Below, in pieces: positions 39,372 through 39,579 of a stretch of 39,579 bases of DNA (its first letter is position 1; the number at the start of each line of letters is the position of its first letter). The notes beneath the pieces are model-generated. The model searched no databases and was not told the DNA's origin. It was given only the letters and a program-made list of their open reading frames with translations. This DNA is from an uncultured bacterium (lineage in GTDB: Bacteria; Cyanobacteriota; Vampirovibrionia; Gastranaerophilales; Gastranaerophilaceae), in contig CADAYE010000019.1 of NCBI GenBank assembly GCA_902792085.1, forward strand, positions 1 through 39,579, written 5' to 3'. A program made the position numbers and the translations under genes.

Positions 39372-39579
39372 GTAATTAGTTACATTTTTGTACATAAAAA
39401 AGGTAAAAGCCACAAAAAGCAAAATGCGTAGTGCTGTCGATGGCGAGCAACCAAGCAAACCAGGATGTACTCCACTCGCGAATCATTTGTATTTGCTCAC
39501 TGTGTAAAAGTCCTGATATACCCTCACCCGTTTTTCTAATGCTCATATTTCGCATTGAAAAACTACCCTCTCCCACCCA
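39372..39579. other. Non-coding end of the window
   Basis: I see no credible gene here. The end carries the TTTCTAATGCTCA and TTTCGCATTGAAA segments also present near 22606, plus a CCCTCTCCC run, so it is the start of another repeat island cut by the window edge. Confidence 0.4.

Noticed and set aside
39376..39576. 66-codon minus-strand frame at the window end
   Set aside because: It begins in a repeat also found near 22606, has no ribosome site and no protein-like pattern. It could be a fragment of something beyond the edge, but this cannot be supported.

Overview
The window is a low-GC bacterial chromosome segment. It looks like a gut member of the non-photosynthetic cyanobacterial lineage Candidatus Gastranaerophilales (Vampirovibrionia/Melainabacteria). 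The assignment is inferred from gene content: a GlgC of bacterial/cyanobacterial type, an rsmH-ftsL pair, fermentative-type sensory [FeFe]-hydrogenase genes, pilin-like secreted proteins, small proteins starting with an N-terminal 'FTG' motif, and many short intergenic repeats. No 16S rRNA or other decisive marker is present.

Left part (1-9505): small unknown proteins, including 30-aa and 50-aa genes; a GNAT-type acetyltransferase; mnmG; a HEAT-like mini protein; a patatin-like lipase; tRNA-Leu(UAA) preceded by a tandem array of broken copies of its own 5' end and followed by a repeated 3' end; a C_GCAxxG_C_C redox protein; and an ECF sigma/anti-sigma pair.

Middle (9505-22051): two membrane proteins of unknown role, glgC, dnaK, rsmH with an FtsL-like gene, a TPR-glycosyltransferase fusion, a paralogous pair of exported proteins, a TPR protein, pth and an XRE-like regulator.

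Right part (22052-39579): a repeat-rich accessory stretch. A four-gene minus-strand operon encodes two thioredoxin-like [2Fe-2S] ferredoxins, a PAS-containing [FeFe]-hydrogenase-like sensor and a SpoIIE/PP2C phosphatase. Divergent from it, behind a perfect-consensus sigma70 promoter, lies a 2465-aa secreted protein with a type IV prepilin N-terminus. About 97 vicinal Cys-Cys pairs in repeated modules follow. Two same-orientation copies of a 182-nt repeat (one truncated) bracket this gene, and a third, inverted copy lies beyond the hydrogenase operon. A PlsC-like acyltransferase, a 150-bp MITE, a small secreted protein, apt, a family 2 glycosyltransferase and an FTG-type hypothetical complete the window.

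Two initiation styles coexist: genes with strong Shine-Dalgarno sites, and five genes with a -10 hexamer exactly six bases before ATG and no Shine-Dalgarno site, suggesting leaderless mRNAs. The main candidates for something undescribed are the giant Cys-Cys pilin-like protein, possibly linked to the adjacent hydrogenase sensor, and the tRNA-Leu fragment array.
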